From assembly GCA_003451975.1 (NCBI GenBank), contig DMIX01000318.1, positions 13,922 to 21,151 on the forward strand: 7,230 nucleotides of DNA, given 5' to 3'. How positions within the stretch are numbered: position 1 is the stretch's first letter; each line of letters begins with the position of its first letter. The DNA is from Propionibacteriaceae bacterium (lineage in GTDB: Bacteria; Actinomycetota; Actinomycetes; Propionibacteriales; Propionibacteriaceae). The position numbers were made by a program, and so were the translations under genes. The notes below the pieces were generated by a model, which saw only the letters and a list, made by a program, of their open reading frames with translations, did not search any database and was not told where the DNA came from. Positions 1 to 6,754 of this stretch are shown here, piece after piece.

Positions 1-101
1 GCCAACGCAACCGCCCCGATCGCCGAGAAGACCACACCGACGATCAGCAGTGCCGCATTGGCCCCAACCTGGCCGTCGAGGCTGCCGTGCATTCGTATCA
101 T
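1..101 (-). CDS. N-terminus of a small membrane protein (partial, unidentified)
   Basis: Only the first 33 codons and two bases are present; the gene runs off the left edge. The reading frame opens with ATG at 101, preceded by AAAGGA (112-107) at a 5-base spacing, which makes this start preferable to the second ATG at 92. The first dozen residues are polar and glycine-containing (MIRMHGSLDG), followed by a strongly hydrophobic run from about residue 16 to the edge (ALLIVGVVFSAIGAVAL). This looks like a first transmembrane helix or an uncleaved signal anchor. The gene reads in the same direction as the histidine genes but is separated from the acetyltransferase stop by 112 bases, so it may have its own promoter. 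I do not recognise the family from this fragment, and function is unknown. Confidence 0.6.
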   Translation of the reverse strand, partial: MIRMHGSLDGQVGANAALLIVGVVFSAIGAVAL

Positions 102-106
102 GCTGG

Positions 107-112
107 TCCTTT
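107..112 (-). promoter_or_regulatory. Ribosome binding site of the left-edge membrane gene
   Basis: On the minus strand AAAGGA lies five bases before the ATG at 101. It fixes this ATG rather than the ATG nine bases further in, and supports the partial frame as a real gene. The rest of the 102-213 gap shows no convincing terminator or -35/-10 pair. A TATGTT hexamer lies there, but without a fitting -35. Confidence 0.55.
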
Positions 113-213
113 CCCGCGGTGGTGGATCCGATGCGCCGCCAACCAATCGCCATGGCTCCAGGGCGCCGTTTGGAGGCTACCAACATAGTGGGCGCCCAAG
201 GCCGGGGCACCGC

Positions 214-1032
214 TCAAGCTCCGGGGCGCCGCCACAGGTAGGGAGTGGTGGTGGTGATCGCACGCAAACCGGCGCTGCGCAGGATCGGCTCACTGAAAGG
301 GGTGCATTCGGCGTACATCAACGCGCAGCCCGCCCGGGCCGCCGAAGCCGCCCGGGACGCCGTCATCGCCCGATACAGACCCCGGCCGCGCCACTGTGGC
401 AGCGTCGCGCCACCGAAGAGCCCTGCGACCGGACCACTGAACTCCACACGCCCAGCGCTGAGGGCCTGCACACCGTCACTGACCAGCCACAGTTCTCTGA
501 GATCAGCGCGCTCGGTGAGCTCGGCCATCAGCCGTTCGCTGAAGCGATTCTGGTGGTGTTCGAACACGGCTGCGTGCAGGGCATCCACAGCCTCGACATC
601 ATCACTGAGGTCGTGGCCACCGGTGCCGGCCGTCCGGAGCACCAGCGACTCCGGCACTGCCACCGGAGTCATCAGTTTGGCGGTTTCGCCGATCATCACC
701 GTCTCGACCGGTTCGGGTACCAGACCCGCTCGCAGCAGCGCAGCGACCAGGCCGTCGTTGCCGACATCGTGACTGCGGGTCTTCCACTCGAATTGTGAAA
801 CCGAACGGGCGCCGAAATGCGCGATCACCCGGGAGACCAGGGTGTCCAGCGCGGCAATGGTGAGTTCGCCCAAGGCGCGGTGGGTGACGAAGCCGTCCTC
901 GCCGAACACCGCCAACCACAGGCCGTCCTCGACGACCAAGTCGTCGGCACCGATGACTTCGGGATCGCCGCGCAGCAACCGGTCGTGGGCAACCAGCAGC
1001 TCAGCGGAACCCGGGTCAGGCGCGAACCGCAT
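214..1032 (-). CDS. GNAT-family N-acetyltransferase, tandem-domain type, last coupled gene of the his operon
   Basis: The protein has 272 residues. The C-terminal half is a recognisable GNAT fold: an FGGATLP strand at about 206-212 is followed by the acetyl-CoA pyrophosphate-binding motif QWRGRG (213-218) and then LYRAMTASR. The N-terminal half, with FEWKTRSHD at 81-89 and an [19 protein letters not shown] segment at 102-116, resembles the degenerate first domain of actinobacterial two-domain GNATs and lacks its own QxxGxG motif. It presumably transfers an acetyl group from acetyl-CoA to an amine in the cytoplasm; the acceptor cannot be read from sequence. The start is taken as ATG 1032, with GGAAG six bases upstream, because the frame further upstream lies wholly inside priA. 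The 17-base overlap with priA implies co-transcription and probable translational coupling. A role in histidine metabolism is possible but unproven; it could be a passenger. Confidence 0.82.
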   Translation of the reverse strand: MRFAPDPGSAELLVAHDRLLRGDPEVIGADDLVVEDGLWLAVFGEDGFVTHRALGELTIAALDTLVSRVIAHFGARSVSQFEWKTRSHDVGNDGLVAALLRAGLVPEPVETVMIGETAKLMTPVAVPESLVLRTAGTGGHDLSDDVEAVDALHAAVFEHHQNRFSERLMAELTERADLRELWLVSDGVQALSAGRVEFSGPVAGLFGGATLPQWRGRGLYRAMTASRAASAARAGCALMYAECTPFSEPILRSAGLRAITTTTPYLWRRPGA

Positions 1033-1741
1033 CCAGCGCTTCCGACAAGGTGAAGTTGCCCACATACAACGCGGTGCCGATGATCGCACCTTCCACACCG
1101 GACGGCACCAACTCGCTCACTGCGATGAGATCGTCGATGCTGGAGACTCCCCCACTGGCGATGACCGCCGCGTCGGTGCGGGCGCACACGTCGGCGAGCA
1201 GCGTGAGATTCGGCCCGCTCAACATGCCGTCACTGGCCACATCGGTGACCACATAGCGCACACAGCCGGCGGCGTTCAGCCGGTCCAGCGTTTCGTACAG
1301 CTCGCCGCCCTCTTGGGTCCAGCCGCGAGCTGCCAACCGGGTGCCTCGAACGTCGAGTCCGATGGCGATCCGATCACCATGCTCAGCGATGACGCGTTCG
1401 CACCACTGCGGGTTCTCCAAGGCGGCCGTCCCGATATTCACCCGACGGCATCCGGTCGCCAGGGCACGTTCCAGGGAGGCGTCATCGCGGATTCCGCCCG
1501 ACATCTCCACCTGCATGCCGACTTCGCCGACGATCCCGGCCAGGACCTCCGCGTTGCTGCCCCGACCGAAGGCTGCGTCCAGATCCACCAGGTGAAGCCA
1601 CTGGGCTCCGGCATCCTGCCAGCGTTGCGCGGCGGCCAGCGGATCGCCGAACACCTTTTCGCTGCCCGCCACGCCCTGAACCAGCTGCACCGCCTGACCA
1701 GCCTGCACATCGACCGCGGGGAGCAGGATCAGTTCACTCAT
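1016..1741 (-). CDS. priA: Bifunctional phosphoribosyl isomerase A (HisA/TrpF)
   Basis: The protein has 241 residues, the usual length for this (beta-alpha)8 barrel. It isomerises ProFAR to PRFAR in histidine synthesis; actinobacterial PriA also isomerises phosphoribosylanthranilate in tryptophan synthesis. Visible motifs are LLPAVDV with the first catalytic Asp at 11, [14 protein letters not shown] at 50-63, SGGIRDD (81-87), [12 protein letters not shown] (102-113), GLDV with Asp130, RGW at 139-141, VTDVASDG with the second catalytic Asp at 171, and ASGGVSS (195-201). Arg139 and Trp141 correspond to the Arg143/Trp145 pair that reshapes the active site of Mycobacterium PriA for its two substrates; I aligned this from memory. 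The start is ATG 1741, sharing ATGA with the hisH stop, with GAAAGGT five bases upstream. An extension 29 codons upstream would lie inside hisH and adds no conserved sequence. The barrel is intact. Confidence 0.95.
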   Translation of the reverse strand: MSELILLPAVDVQAGQAVQLVQGVAGSEKVFGDPLAAAQRWQDAGAQWLHLVDLDAAFGRGSNAEVLAGIVGEVGMQVEMSGGIRDDASLERALATGCRRVNIGTAALENPQWCERVIAEHGDRIAIGLDVRGTRLAARGWTQEGGELYETLDRLNAAGCVRYVVTDVASDGMLSGPNLTLLADVCARTDAAVIASGGVSSIDDLIAVSELVPSGVEGAIIGTALYVGNFTLSEALDAVRA

Positions 1742-2376
1742 TGCTGACCTTTCAGAGTCTGGAGCCAATTGCGCAGCAGCCGCGCTCCGGCAGCGCCGGA
1801 CTTCTCGGGATGGAACTGGGTCGTCCACAGTCGGTCGGATTCCACCGCAGCCACGAATCGATCGCCACCGTGTTCGGCAGTGCTGATCAAGGCACCCTGC
1901 GGCCAGGACTGATCGGGGTGGACGCCATAGGAGTGCACGAAGTAGAACCGCTCGGACTCCACACCCTCGAACATCGCCGAACCCTCGGCCACCTGAACCT
2001 GGTTCCAGCCCATGTGCGGCAGTGGCAGCGCATCCAGCGGCTCGACGACTCCGGGCAGCACGCCCAGACCGGCAGACTGCACGCCGTGTTCCACGCCGAG
2101 ATCGAACATCACCTGATGTCCGACACAGATGCCCAAGATCGGCTGGTTCGCCGCGAGCCGCCGTCTCACCAGCTCCGGGCCGCCAACACCCACCAGTCCG
2201 TCCATGCAGGCGGCGAAAGCACCGACTCCGGGCACTACCAGCCCGTCAGCGGCAAGGCATCGATCGAGGTCGGCGGTGAGCTCCACCCGGGCACCGGCAG
2301 CGCTGAGGGCACGGGTCGCTGAGTGTAGATTGCCGGAACCGTAATCGAGCACGGCAACGACGGGTGCAGCGTTCAC
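1738..2376 (-). CDS. hisH: Imidazole glycerol phosphate synthase, glutaminase subunit
   Basis: The protein has 212 residues and is a class I glutamine amidotransferase. It hydrolyses glutamine and passes ammonia to HisF, which converts PRFAR to imidazole-glycerol phosphate and AICAR. The N-terminus [10 protein letters not shown] (8-17), the oxyanion strand VVPGVGAF (47-54) and the nucleophile elbow GICVGHQ with Cys84 are clear. His189 and Glu191 in [10 protein letters not shown] complete the triad. HMGWNQ (121-126) is the conserved HisH segment preceding the ammonia-channel interface. The start codon is GTG at 2376, sharing GTGA with the hisB stop, with an AAGGG sequence a few bases upstream. 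HisH is inactive without HisF, which is not in this window, so hisF must lie elsewhere in the genome. Confidence 0.95.
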   Translation of the reverse strand: MNAAPVVAVLDYGSGNLHSATRALSAAGARVELTADLDRCLAADGLVVPGVGAFAACMDGLVGVGGPELVRRRLAANQPILGICVGHQVMFDLGVEHGVQSAGLGVLPGVVEPLDALPLPHMGWNQVQVAEGSAMFEGVESERFYFVHSYGVHPDQSWPQGALISTAEHGGDRFVAAVESDRLWTTQFHPEKSGAAGARLLRNWLQTLKGQQ

Positions 2377-2987
2377 AGGGCGCCCTTGGTCGAGGGCACG
2401 ATGCCCTCGATCCTCGAATCCAGCGCCACCGCGTCCCGCAACGCCCGGGCCAGCGCTTTGAACTGCGCCTCCACGATGTGGTGCGGATCACGCCCGGCCA
2501 ACAACCGGACATGCAGCGTCAGCCCGGCGTTCATCGCGAAAGATTCGAAGACATGCTGAGTCAGTGATCCGGCATAGGCGGCACCGGTTCCGCCGATCAG
2601 GGCGTATTGCTGGCCGTCGGGTTCGCCGGAGCACATGACATAGGGGCGCCCGGCAACATCGACGACGGCCTGTGCCAGCGCCTCGTCCAGCGGCACCAGC
2701 GCATCGCCGTAGCGTCGGATGCCGGCCTTGTCGCCCAGAGCCTCCGCGAAGGCCTTCCCGAGCACGATCGCGGTGTCTTCGACACTGTGGTGACCGTCGA
2801 TGTGCACATCGCCGGTGGTAGCGATGTCGAGGTCGATCAGCGAGTGTCGCGACAGCGCGGTAAGCATGTGGTCAAAGAAGCCCACTCCAGTGCTGATGGT
2901 GGACTCCCCGGTGCCGTCCAGGTTCAGGGCAACCCGAACCGTGGACTCACTGGTCCGTCGCTCCTGCACCGCCGTGCGCGGGCTCAT
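2373..2987 (-). CDS. hisB: Imidazoleglycerol-phosphate dehydratase
   Basis: The protein has 204 residues, matching the monofunctional dehydratase; there is no N-terminal phosphatase domain of the enterobacterial type. It removes water from imidazole-glycerol phosphate to give imidazole-acetol phosphate. The metal-binding histidine motifs are visible: FFDHML near 37-42, [16 protein letters not shown] in the first half, and the pseudo-repeat [11 protein letters not shown] followed by [19 protein letters not shown] in the second half. It carries Ser where many homologues have Thr in the HHTVED motif, a conservative change. The start is ATG 2987, sharing ATGA with the hisC stop, with a strong GAAGGAG five bases upstream inside the hisC coding end. 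The histidinol-phosphate phosphatase step must be done by a separate protein not seen here. Confidence 0.95.
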   Translation of the reverse strand: MSPRTAVQERRTSESTVRVALNLDGTGESTISTGVGFFDHMLTALSRHSLIDLDIATTGDVHIDGHHSVEDTAIVLGKAFAEALGDKAGIRRYGDALVPLDEALAQAVVDVAGRPYVMCSGEPDGQQYALIGGTGAAYAGSLTQHVFESFAMNAGLTLHVRLLAGRDPHHIVEAQFKALARALRDAVALDSRIEGIVPSTKGAL

Positions 2988-4078
2988 CCGATCTCCTTCA
3001 ATACATCGCTCAATGCAGCGTAGAACGCCTCGGTTTCGGCGGGAGTGCCAGCAGAGACCCGAAGGTACCCCGCAGGCCCGGTTTCACGGACCAGCACGCC
3101 CCGCTCCAAAAGCCGGACAAAGACATCATGACGGTCATCAAAGGTCCCGAACAAACAGAAGTTCGCCTCGGAGTCGATCACCTCTACCCCCAGTTGAGGC
3201 AGTCGAACCAGCATGTCGTCGCGCGTGGCCCGCAATTCGTCGACCCGCGCCAGCATTTCCCGGGCATGGGCCAGCGCCACCCGGGCGATGACCTGCGTCT
3301 GGGCGGAAAGGTGGTAGGGCAACCGCACAATGCGGCAGGCATCCACAATGGACTCCGCTGCGGCCAGATAGCCCAAACGCCCGCCGGCCAGGGCAAAAGC
3401 CTTACTCAAGGTGCGGGTGACCACCAGATTGCCGTAGCGCGGCAGCAACGTCAGGGCGGTGCGTTCAGGGTGGCGAGCGAACTCCTGATAGGCCTCATCC
3501 ACCACCACGATGACCTCGGTCCGGGCCAGCACCTCGTCCAGCACTTCCAGCGGCGTCACGGTGCCGGTCGGGTTGTTCGGCGTCGTGATGATCACCACGC
3601 TGGGCCGGTACTCCTCGATGGCGGCCAACACCGCGTCGGCGTCCAACCCGAAGTCAGGCCGACGAGGCACCACCACATACTCGCTGTGCGTGTTACGTGC
3701 ATATTCGGGGTACATCGAATACGTCGGCGCGAAGGTCAGCACTCGGCGGGCAGGCCCTGCGAAAGCACCCAGCAGGTGGGTCATCACCTCGTTGGAGCCG
3801 TTGGCCGCCCAGATGTTCGCCAGGGTCAATCCGTGCCCGAGATAGTCGGCCAGAGCCGCGCGCAACTCGGTCGCTTCCCGGTCAGGGTAACGATCGATCT
3901 CGGCAGCGGCCTCGGTGACCGCCGCACCCATGGCGGCGGCGATCTCCGGCGTGGGCGGGTAGGGGTTCTCGTTCACATTCAGGCGCACCGGAACCTCCAG
4001 TTGCGGTGCCCCGTAGGGCCTCTCCCCCACGAGTTCCGGACGCAGCGGCAGCTCGCCCAGGCTCACGTCCGGCTTCAC
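2984..4078 (-). CDS. hisC: Histidinol-phosphate aminotransferase
   Basis: The protein has 364 residues and belongs to the class I/II PLP-dependent aminotransferases (fold type I). It transfers the amino group of glutamate to imidazole-acetol phosphate, giving histidinol phosphate. Visible features are [10 protein letters not shown] (33-42) near the N-terminus, YPD (64-66), the AANGSNE cofactor-phosphate segment (91-97), TPNNPTG (166-172) with Asn169, VDEAYQEF with Asp194, [15 protein letters not shown] with the Schiff-base Lys226 and Arg234, and YLRVSAGT with Arg340 for the substrate carboxylate. The start codon is GTG at 4078, sharing GTGA with the hisD stop. Only a weak GGCGG-like sequence precedes it, so expression probably depends on ribosomes finishing hisD. 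Related aromatic aminotransferases share these motifs, but the operon position makes HisC the clear call. Confidence 0.95.
   Translation of the reverse strand: MKPDVSLGELPLRPELVGERPYGAPQLEVPVRLNVNENPYPPTPEIAAAMGAAVTEAAAEIDRYPDREATELRAALADYLGHGLTLANIWAANGSNEVMTHLLGAFAGPARRVLTFAPTYSMYPEYARNTHSEYVVVPRRPDFGLDADAVLAAIEEYRPSVVIITTPNNPTGTVTPLEVLDEVLARTEVIVVVDEAYQEFARHPERTALTLLPRYGNLVVTRTLSKAFALAGGRLGYLAAAESIVDACRIVRLPYHLSAQTQVIARVALAHAREMLARVDELRATRDDMLVRLPQLGVEVIDSEANFCLFGTFDDRHDVFVRLLERGVLVRETGPAGYLRVSAGTPAETEAFYAALSDVLKEIG
2993..2999 (-). promoter_or_regulatory. Strong Shine-Dalgarno for hisB inside the hisC 3' end
   Basis: GAAGGAG on the minus strand, five bases before the ATG at 2987, is the best ribosome binding site in the operon. 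It sits within the last codons of hisC, so hisB can be initiated both by coupling over the ATGA overlap and independently. Confidence 0.65.
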
Positions 4079-5376
4079 GACGACCGCCGCACGCTGATCG
4101 CGGCCCGGTGGCCGGGCAGATCCTCCGCAGCGGCGAAGGACTCCACGTAATCGGCGAGTTCGGCCAGCGCCTCGGCGGAGTAGTCGATGATGTGGACCTG
4201 TTTGCGGAAGCTGTGCACGTTCAACCCCGAGGAGTGCGCGGCGGCGCCTGCGGTGGGCAGCACGTGCGTGGACCCTGCGCTGTAGTCGCCCAGCGAGACC
4301 GGAGCATAGGACCCGACGAAGATCGCCCCTGCGTTGTAGACCCGCTCGGCGACTGCGCGCGCATCGCGGGTCTGGATTTCCAGGTGCTCAGCGGCATAGG
4401 CGTTCACCACCGCGAGCCCTTGTTCCACATCGTCGACCAGCACGATTGCCGATTGCGAACCCGTCAAGGCGGTACGGATGCGCTCGGCATGTTTGGTAAC
4501 CGCGACCTGCGCCTCGACGTGTGCCACCACAGCCTGGGCCAGCGGCTCCGAATCGGTGACCAGGACCGAGGCGGCCATCGGATCATGTTCGGCCTGGGAG
4601 ATGAGGTCGGCAGCCACGAAGGCCGGTTGGGCCGAGTCATCGGCGAGGATCGCGATCTCGGTGGGGCCGGCTTCGGAGTCGATCCCAATCACGCCGCGCA
4701 GCAGTCGTTTCGCCGCCACCACATAGATGTTGCCCGGACCGGTGACCAGGTCCACTGCGGGGCACACCTGCGGTACTCCGTAGGCGAACATCGCGATGGC
4801 CTGGGCGCCACCGACCGCGTACACCTCATCGACGCCGAGCAGACCGCACATCGCGAGGATGTTGGGGTGCGGCAGCCCGTCGAACTCGGCCTGGGGCGGG
4901 CTCGAAACAGCGATCGAGGACACCCCAGCCACTTGTGCGGGAATCACATTCATCAGCACGCTGGAGGCCAATGGCGCCAACCCCCCAGGGACGTACAGAC
5001 CGACGCGGCGCACGGGCATCAGTCGCTGCTCGACGATCGCCCCGGGAGCGAGCTCGACGCGAACCACATCACTGGCGGCCTCAGCCTCGGCAACCAAGCG
5101 CCGCCGACGAATCGCCTCACTGAAGGCGGTGCGCAGTTCCTGACTCAGTCCCGCCTCGGCGGCACGGATCGCTTCAGCGGACACCCGGAAACTCGTCGGC
5201 ACCACATGGTCGAACCGCTCACTGAACTCCGCCAGAGCAGCAGCGCCGCGCTCGGCGACCGCCGCGACGATGGGACGCACTCGTTCCACAGCGGCATCGA
5301 CGTCGAAATCCGCACGCGGCAGAGCCGAGCGGTAGTCGAGCAGATTCTGGCCTCGAAGATCGATGGTTTGCAGCAC
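4075..5376 (-). CDS. hisD: Histidinol dehydrogenase
   Basis: The protein has 433 residues, full length for the family. This NAD- and zinc-dependent enzyme oxidises L-histidinol via histidinal to L-histidine, the last two steps of the pathway. Motifs in order are IDLRGQ at 5-10, [19 protein letters not shown] (125-143), GPGNIYV (213-219), SEAGPTEIA (234-242), SQAEHDP with zinc ligands Gln261 and His264, AAEHLEI with catalytic Glu330 and His331, [15 protein letters not shown] with zinc ligand Asp364, and LPGHRAA with the expected fourth ligand His423. The start is GTG 5376: the frame begins MLQTIDLRG as in actinobacterial homologues, there is no Shine-Dalgarno, and a -10 hexamer lies six bases upstream. 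This suggests translation of a leaderless mRNA. It is the first gene of the minus-strand operon. Confidence 0.95.
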   Translation of the reverse strand: MLQTIDLRGQNLLDYRSALPRADFDVDAAVERVRPIVAAVAERGAAALAEFSERFDHVVPTSFRVSAEAIRAAEAGLSQELRTAFSEAIRRRRLVAEAEAASDVVRVELAPGAIVEQRLMPVRRVGLYVPGGLAPLASSVLMNVIPAQVAGVSSIAVSSPPQAEFDGLPHPNILAMCGLLGVDEVYAVGGAQAIAMFAYGVPQVCPAVDLVTGPGNIYVVAAKRLLRGVIGIDSEAGPTEIAILADDSAQPAFVAADLISQAEHDPMAASVLVTDSEPLAQAVVAHVEAQVAVTKHAERIRTALTGSQSAIVLVDDVEQGLAVVNAYAAEHLEIQTRDARAVAERVYNAGAIFVGSYAPVSLGDYSAGSTHVLPTAGAAAHSSGLNVHSFRKQVHIIDYSAEALAELADYVESFAAAEDLPGHRAAISVRRSS

Positions 5377-5382
5377 TGCGCC

Positions 5383-5410
5383 ATTCTAAGCGGAACCGGG
5401 ACGCTGTCCC
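5383..5410 (-). promoter_or_regulatory. Putative leaderless promoter of the hisDCBH-priA operon
   Basis: On the minus strand GGGACA (5410-5405, four of six matches to TTGACA) is followed after 16 bases by TAGAAT (5388-5383, five of six matches to TATAAT and fitting the actinobacterial TANNNT form). Then come six bases (GGCGCA) and the GTG start of hisD. This places the expected transcription start on the first base of the start codon. The lack of any Shine-Dalgarno before hisD agrees with a leaderless transcript. It also leaves no room for a leader peptide, T-box or attenuator. The -10 and its distance are seen directly; use as a promoter is inferred. Confidence 0.6.
5398..5410. repeat. Short inverted repeat over the hisD -35 region
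   Basis: GGGAC and GTCCC flank a three-base GCT centre, a 5-3-5 palindrome lying on the presumed -35 element of the hisD promoter. It sits in the 113-base divergent gap between hisD and the DUF554 gene. It could be half of an operator, but with five-base arms in GC-rich DNA it may be chance. Confidence 0.25.
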
Positions 5411-5489
5411 CCGCGGACCAGCCGTGAGTCGGGTATCACGACGTTCACCCGCGGTGCCGTGCCGGGACTCGGCGCCAGGCAGTGATTGA

Positions 5490-6236
5490 ATGGCGCCCAT
5501 GTTCATCGGCGCCGGCACTGTTATCAACGTCATCACCGTTGTGGTCGGGGCGCTGTTGGGCCTGTTGATCGGACACCGACTTCCCGAGCGCACCCGCTCG
5601 GTCGTCACCCAGATCCTCGGACTGGTCTCGCTCGTGATCGGCGGGCTCTCGATCGCTCAAGGCATGTCGGAGGCTTTCGCTGCCGCGGTCGGGCCCAATT
5701 CGCGGTTGCTCATCGTGCTTGCCGCCTTGCTCATCGGCGGCATCTTCGGCTCCGTGGTGCGCTTGGAGGAGCGTCTGGACGGTGGTGCCGACTGGCTCCG
5801 GACCCGCTTCGCGCGCGGCGCCGATCACAACACCTTCATCGAAGCGTCGGTGACCGCGACCTTGATCTTCTGCGTCGGACCGCTTTCCATCATCGGATCA
5901 CTGTCCGACGGCATGGGACATGGCTCGGAGCAACTGGTGATCAAGGCCGTCATGGATGGCTTCGCCGCGATGGCCTTTGCCTCCTCGCTCGGGATCGGCG
6001 TGGCCTTTGCCGCAATTCCGCTGGCCATCTATCAAGGCACCCTCACCGCCGTCGGCTTCTGGTTGGGCAATATCTTGCCTGCAGCTCATCTGGACGCCCT
6101 GACTGCCACCGGCGGTGTGATACTGCTCGGCCTGGGCATTCGTCTGCTCGGCATCAAGCAGATCCAGATCGGAGACATGCTGCCTTCGCTGGTCGCGGCG
6201 CCGCTGCTGGTCGCCGTCGTGGTGGGACTGGCCTAA
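5490..6236 (+). CDS. DUF554 family integral membrane protein (YdfK-like)
   Basis: The protein has 248 residues, typical of DUF554, a widespread bacterial inner-membrane family of uncertain function. Hydrophobic segments lie at about 5-28, 39-57, 72-90, 118-137, 151-180, 184-197, 206-220 and 231-247, so six to eight helices. Family features include GTVINVITVVVGALLG at 9-24, TATLIFCVGPLSIIGSLSDG in the middle, a glycine-rich KAVMDGFAAMAFASSLGIGVAF stretch, and IKQIQIGDMLPSL near the C-terminus. There is no signal peptide beyond the first helix. The start is either ATG 5490 or ATG 5499 (MFIGAG); only a distant AGG at 5477-5479 precedes them, and 5490 is chosen as the longer. It is divergent from hisD and lies four bases before the deacylase gene, so the two are likely co-transcribed. 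No substrate can be inferred. Confidence 0.88.
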   Translation: MAPMFIGAGTVINVITVVVGALLGLLIGHRLPERTRSVVTQILGLVSLVIGGLSIAQGMSEAFAAAVGPNSRLLIVLAALLIGGIFGSVVRLEERLDGGADWLRTRFARGADHNTFIEASVTATLIFCVGPLSIIGSLSDGMGHGSEQLVIKAVMDGFAAMAFASSLGIGVAFAAIPLAIYQGTLTAVGFWLGNILPAAHLDALTATGGVILLGLGIRLLGIKQIQIGDMLPSLVAAPLLVAVVVGLA

Positions 6237-6240
6237 TCCG

Positions 6241-6720
6241 ATGGCTGCAACACCGGCAACGATCGCTTTGGACGCCGCAGCAGTGCGCTACCGGCTCCAC
6301 AGCTACCACCACGACCCTGCGGCCACCAGCTTCGGGCAGGAAGCGGCCAGCGCCTTGGGCATCGATCCGCTGCGAATGTTCAAGACGCTCGTCGTGGAGC
6401 TGTCTGCAAAACCCCTGCGGCTGGCGGTCGCCCTGGTTCCGGTGGCCGGGACGCTGAATCTCAAGGCTTGCGGCCAGGCCTTCGGGGTCAAGCGGGTCAG
6501 CATGGCGCAGGCCACGCACGTGACGCGCTCCACCGGCTACGTGCTGGGCGGAGTCTCGCCGCTGGGCCAGCGCAGCACATTGCCGACTGTCATCGACGAG
6601 ACCTGTCAACTGTGGGACACCATCTTTGTCTCGGCGGGGCGCCGCGGCCTCGATGTCGAACTCGACCCTGCCGATCTGATTCGCGTCACTGCGGCTCAGG
6701 TCGCCGACATCGCCACCTGA
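6241..6720 (+). CDS. ybaK: YbaK/EbsC-type Cys-tRNA(Pro) deacylase
   Basis: The protein has 159 residues, the normal size for the single-domain YbaK/EbsC fold related to the prolyl-tRNA synthetase editing (INS) domain. Such proteins act in the cytoplasm, hydrolysing Cys-tRNA(Pro) that ProRS makes by mistake. The marks seen are RMFKTLVVEL with the conserved Lys48, LVPVAGTLNLKA (66-76), the loop GGVSPLGQ (103-110), and FVSAGRRGLDVELDPADLI (129-147). The start ATG follows the DUF554 stop by four bases and lacks a clear Shine-Dalgarno, so reinitiation after the upstream gene is likely. Exact substrate specificity within the YbaK/ProX/Ala-X superfamily cannot be proved by reading, but GGxSPxGQ with FVSAGRRG points to YbaK. 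The gene converges tail to tail with the CHAD-domain gene, 12 bases apart. Confidence 0.9.
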   Translation: MAATPATIALDAAAVRYRLHSYHHDPAATSFGQEAASALGIDPLRMFKTLVVELSAKPLRLAVALVPVAGTLNLKACGQAFGVKRVSMAQATHVTRSTGYVLGGVSPLGQRSTLPTVIDETCQLWDTIFVSAGRRGLDVELDPADLIRVTAAQVADIAT

Positions 6721-6754
6721 CAGCAGTCAGAGCTAGCCCAGAGCCGCTGTCAGG
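6716..6754. terminator. Candidate bidirectional terminator between convergent genes
   Basis: CCTGACAGC (6716-6724) pairs perfectly with GCTGTCAGG (6746-6754), a nine-base stem enclosing a 21-base loop. The left arm contains the ybaK stop codon, and the loop contains the stop codon of the CHAD-domain gene, so either transcript would fold just as its gene ends. There is no T-run on either side and the loop is long, so it is not a classical intrinsic terminator. Actinobacteria often lack the U-tract. Termination is inferred from position. Confidence 0.45.

Noticed and set aside
160..213. GC-rich self-complementary patches after the GNAT stop as a terminator
   Set aside because: Only short overlapping palindromes such as GGGCGCCC are present, with no convincing stem of more than four or five bases in a stable arrangement and no T-run.
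842..1747. Plus-strand open frame of 301 codons opposite priA and the GNAT gene
   Set aside because: It lies entirely over well-supported genes and its low-complexity translation resembles no family.
1742..1828. N-terminal extension of PriA to an upstream start at 1828
   Set aside because: The extra 29 residues lie within hisH and are unlike any PriA N-terminus. ATG 1741 has a good Shine-Dalgarno and begins the conserved LLPAVDV strand.
3128..4150. Plus-strand open frame of 340 codons opposite hisC
   Set aside because: It is the mirror of the HisC reading frame, with a biased composition and no motif.
5145..5384. Minus-strand ATG at 5384, just upstream of the hisD GTG
   Set aside because: It is out of frame with hisD by eight bases, overlaps the -10 hexamer and gives a 79-codon frame with no similarity to HisD.
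4006..5427. Long plus-strand open frame (473 codons) opposite hisD and the start of hisC
   Set aside because: It is antisense to a clear full-length HisD and encodes a His/Arg/Gly-rich translation with no recognisable domain, a usual by-product of GC-rich codon use.
5486..6457. Plus-strand open frame of 323 codons overlapping the DUF554 and ybaK genes
   Set aside because: Its Arg/His-rich translation is a frame shadow; the two genes in the other frames have clear family motifs.
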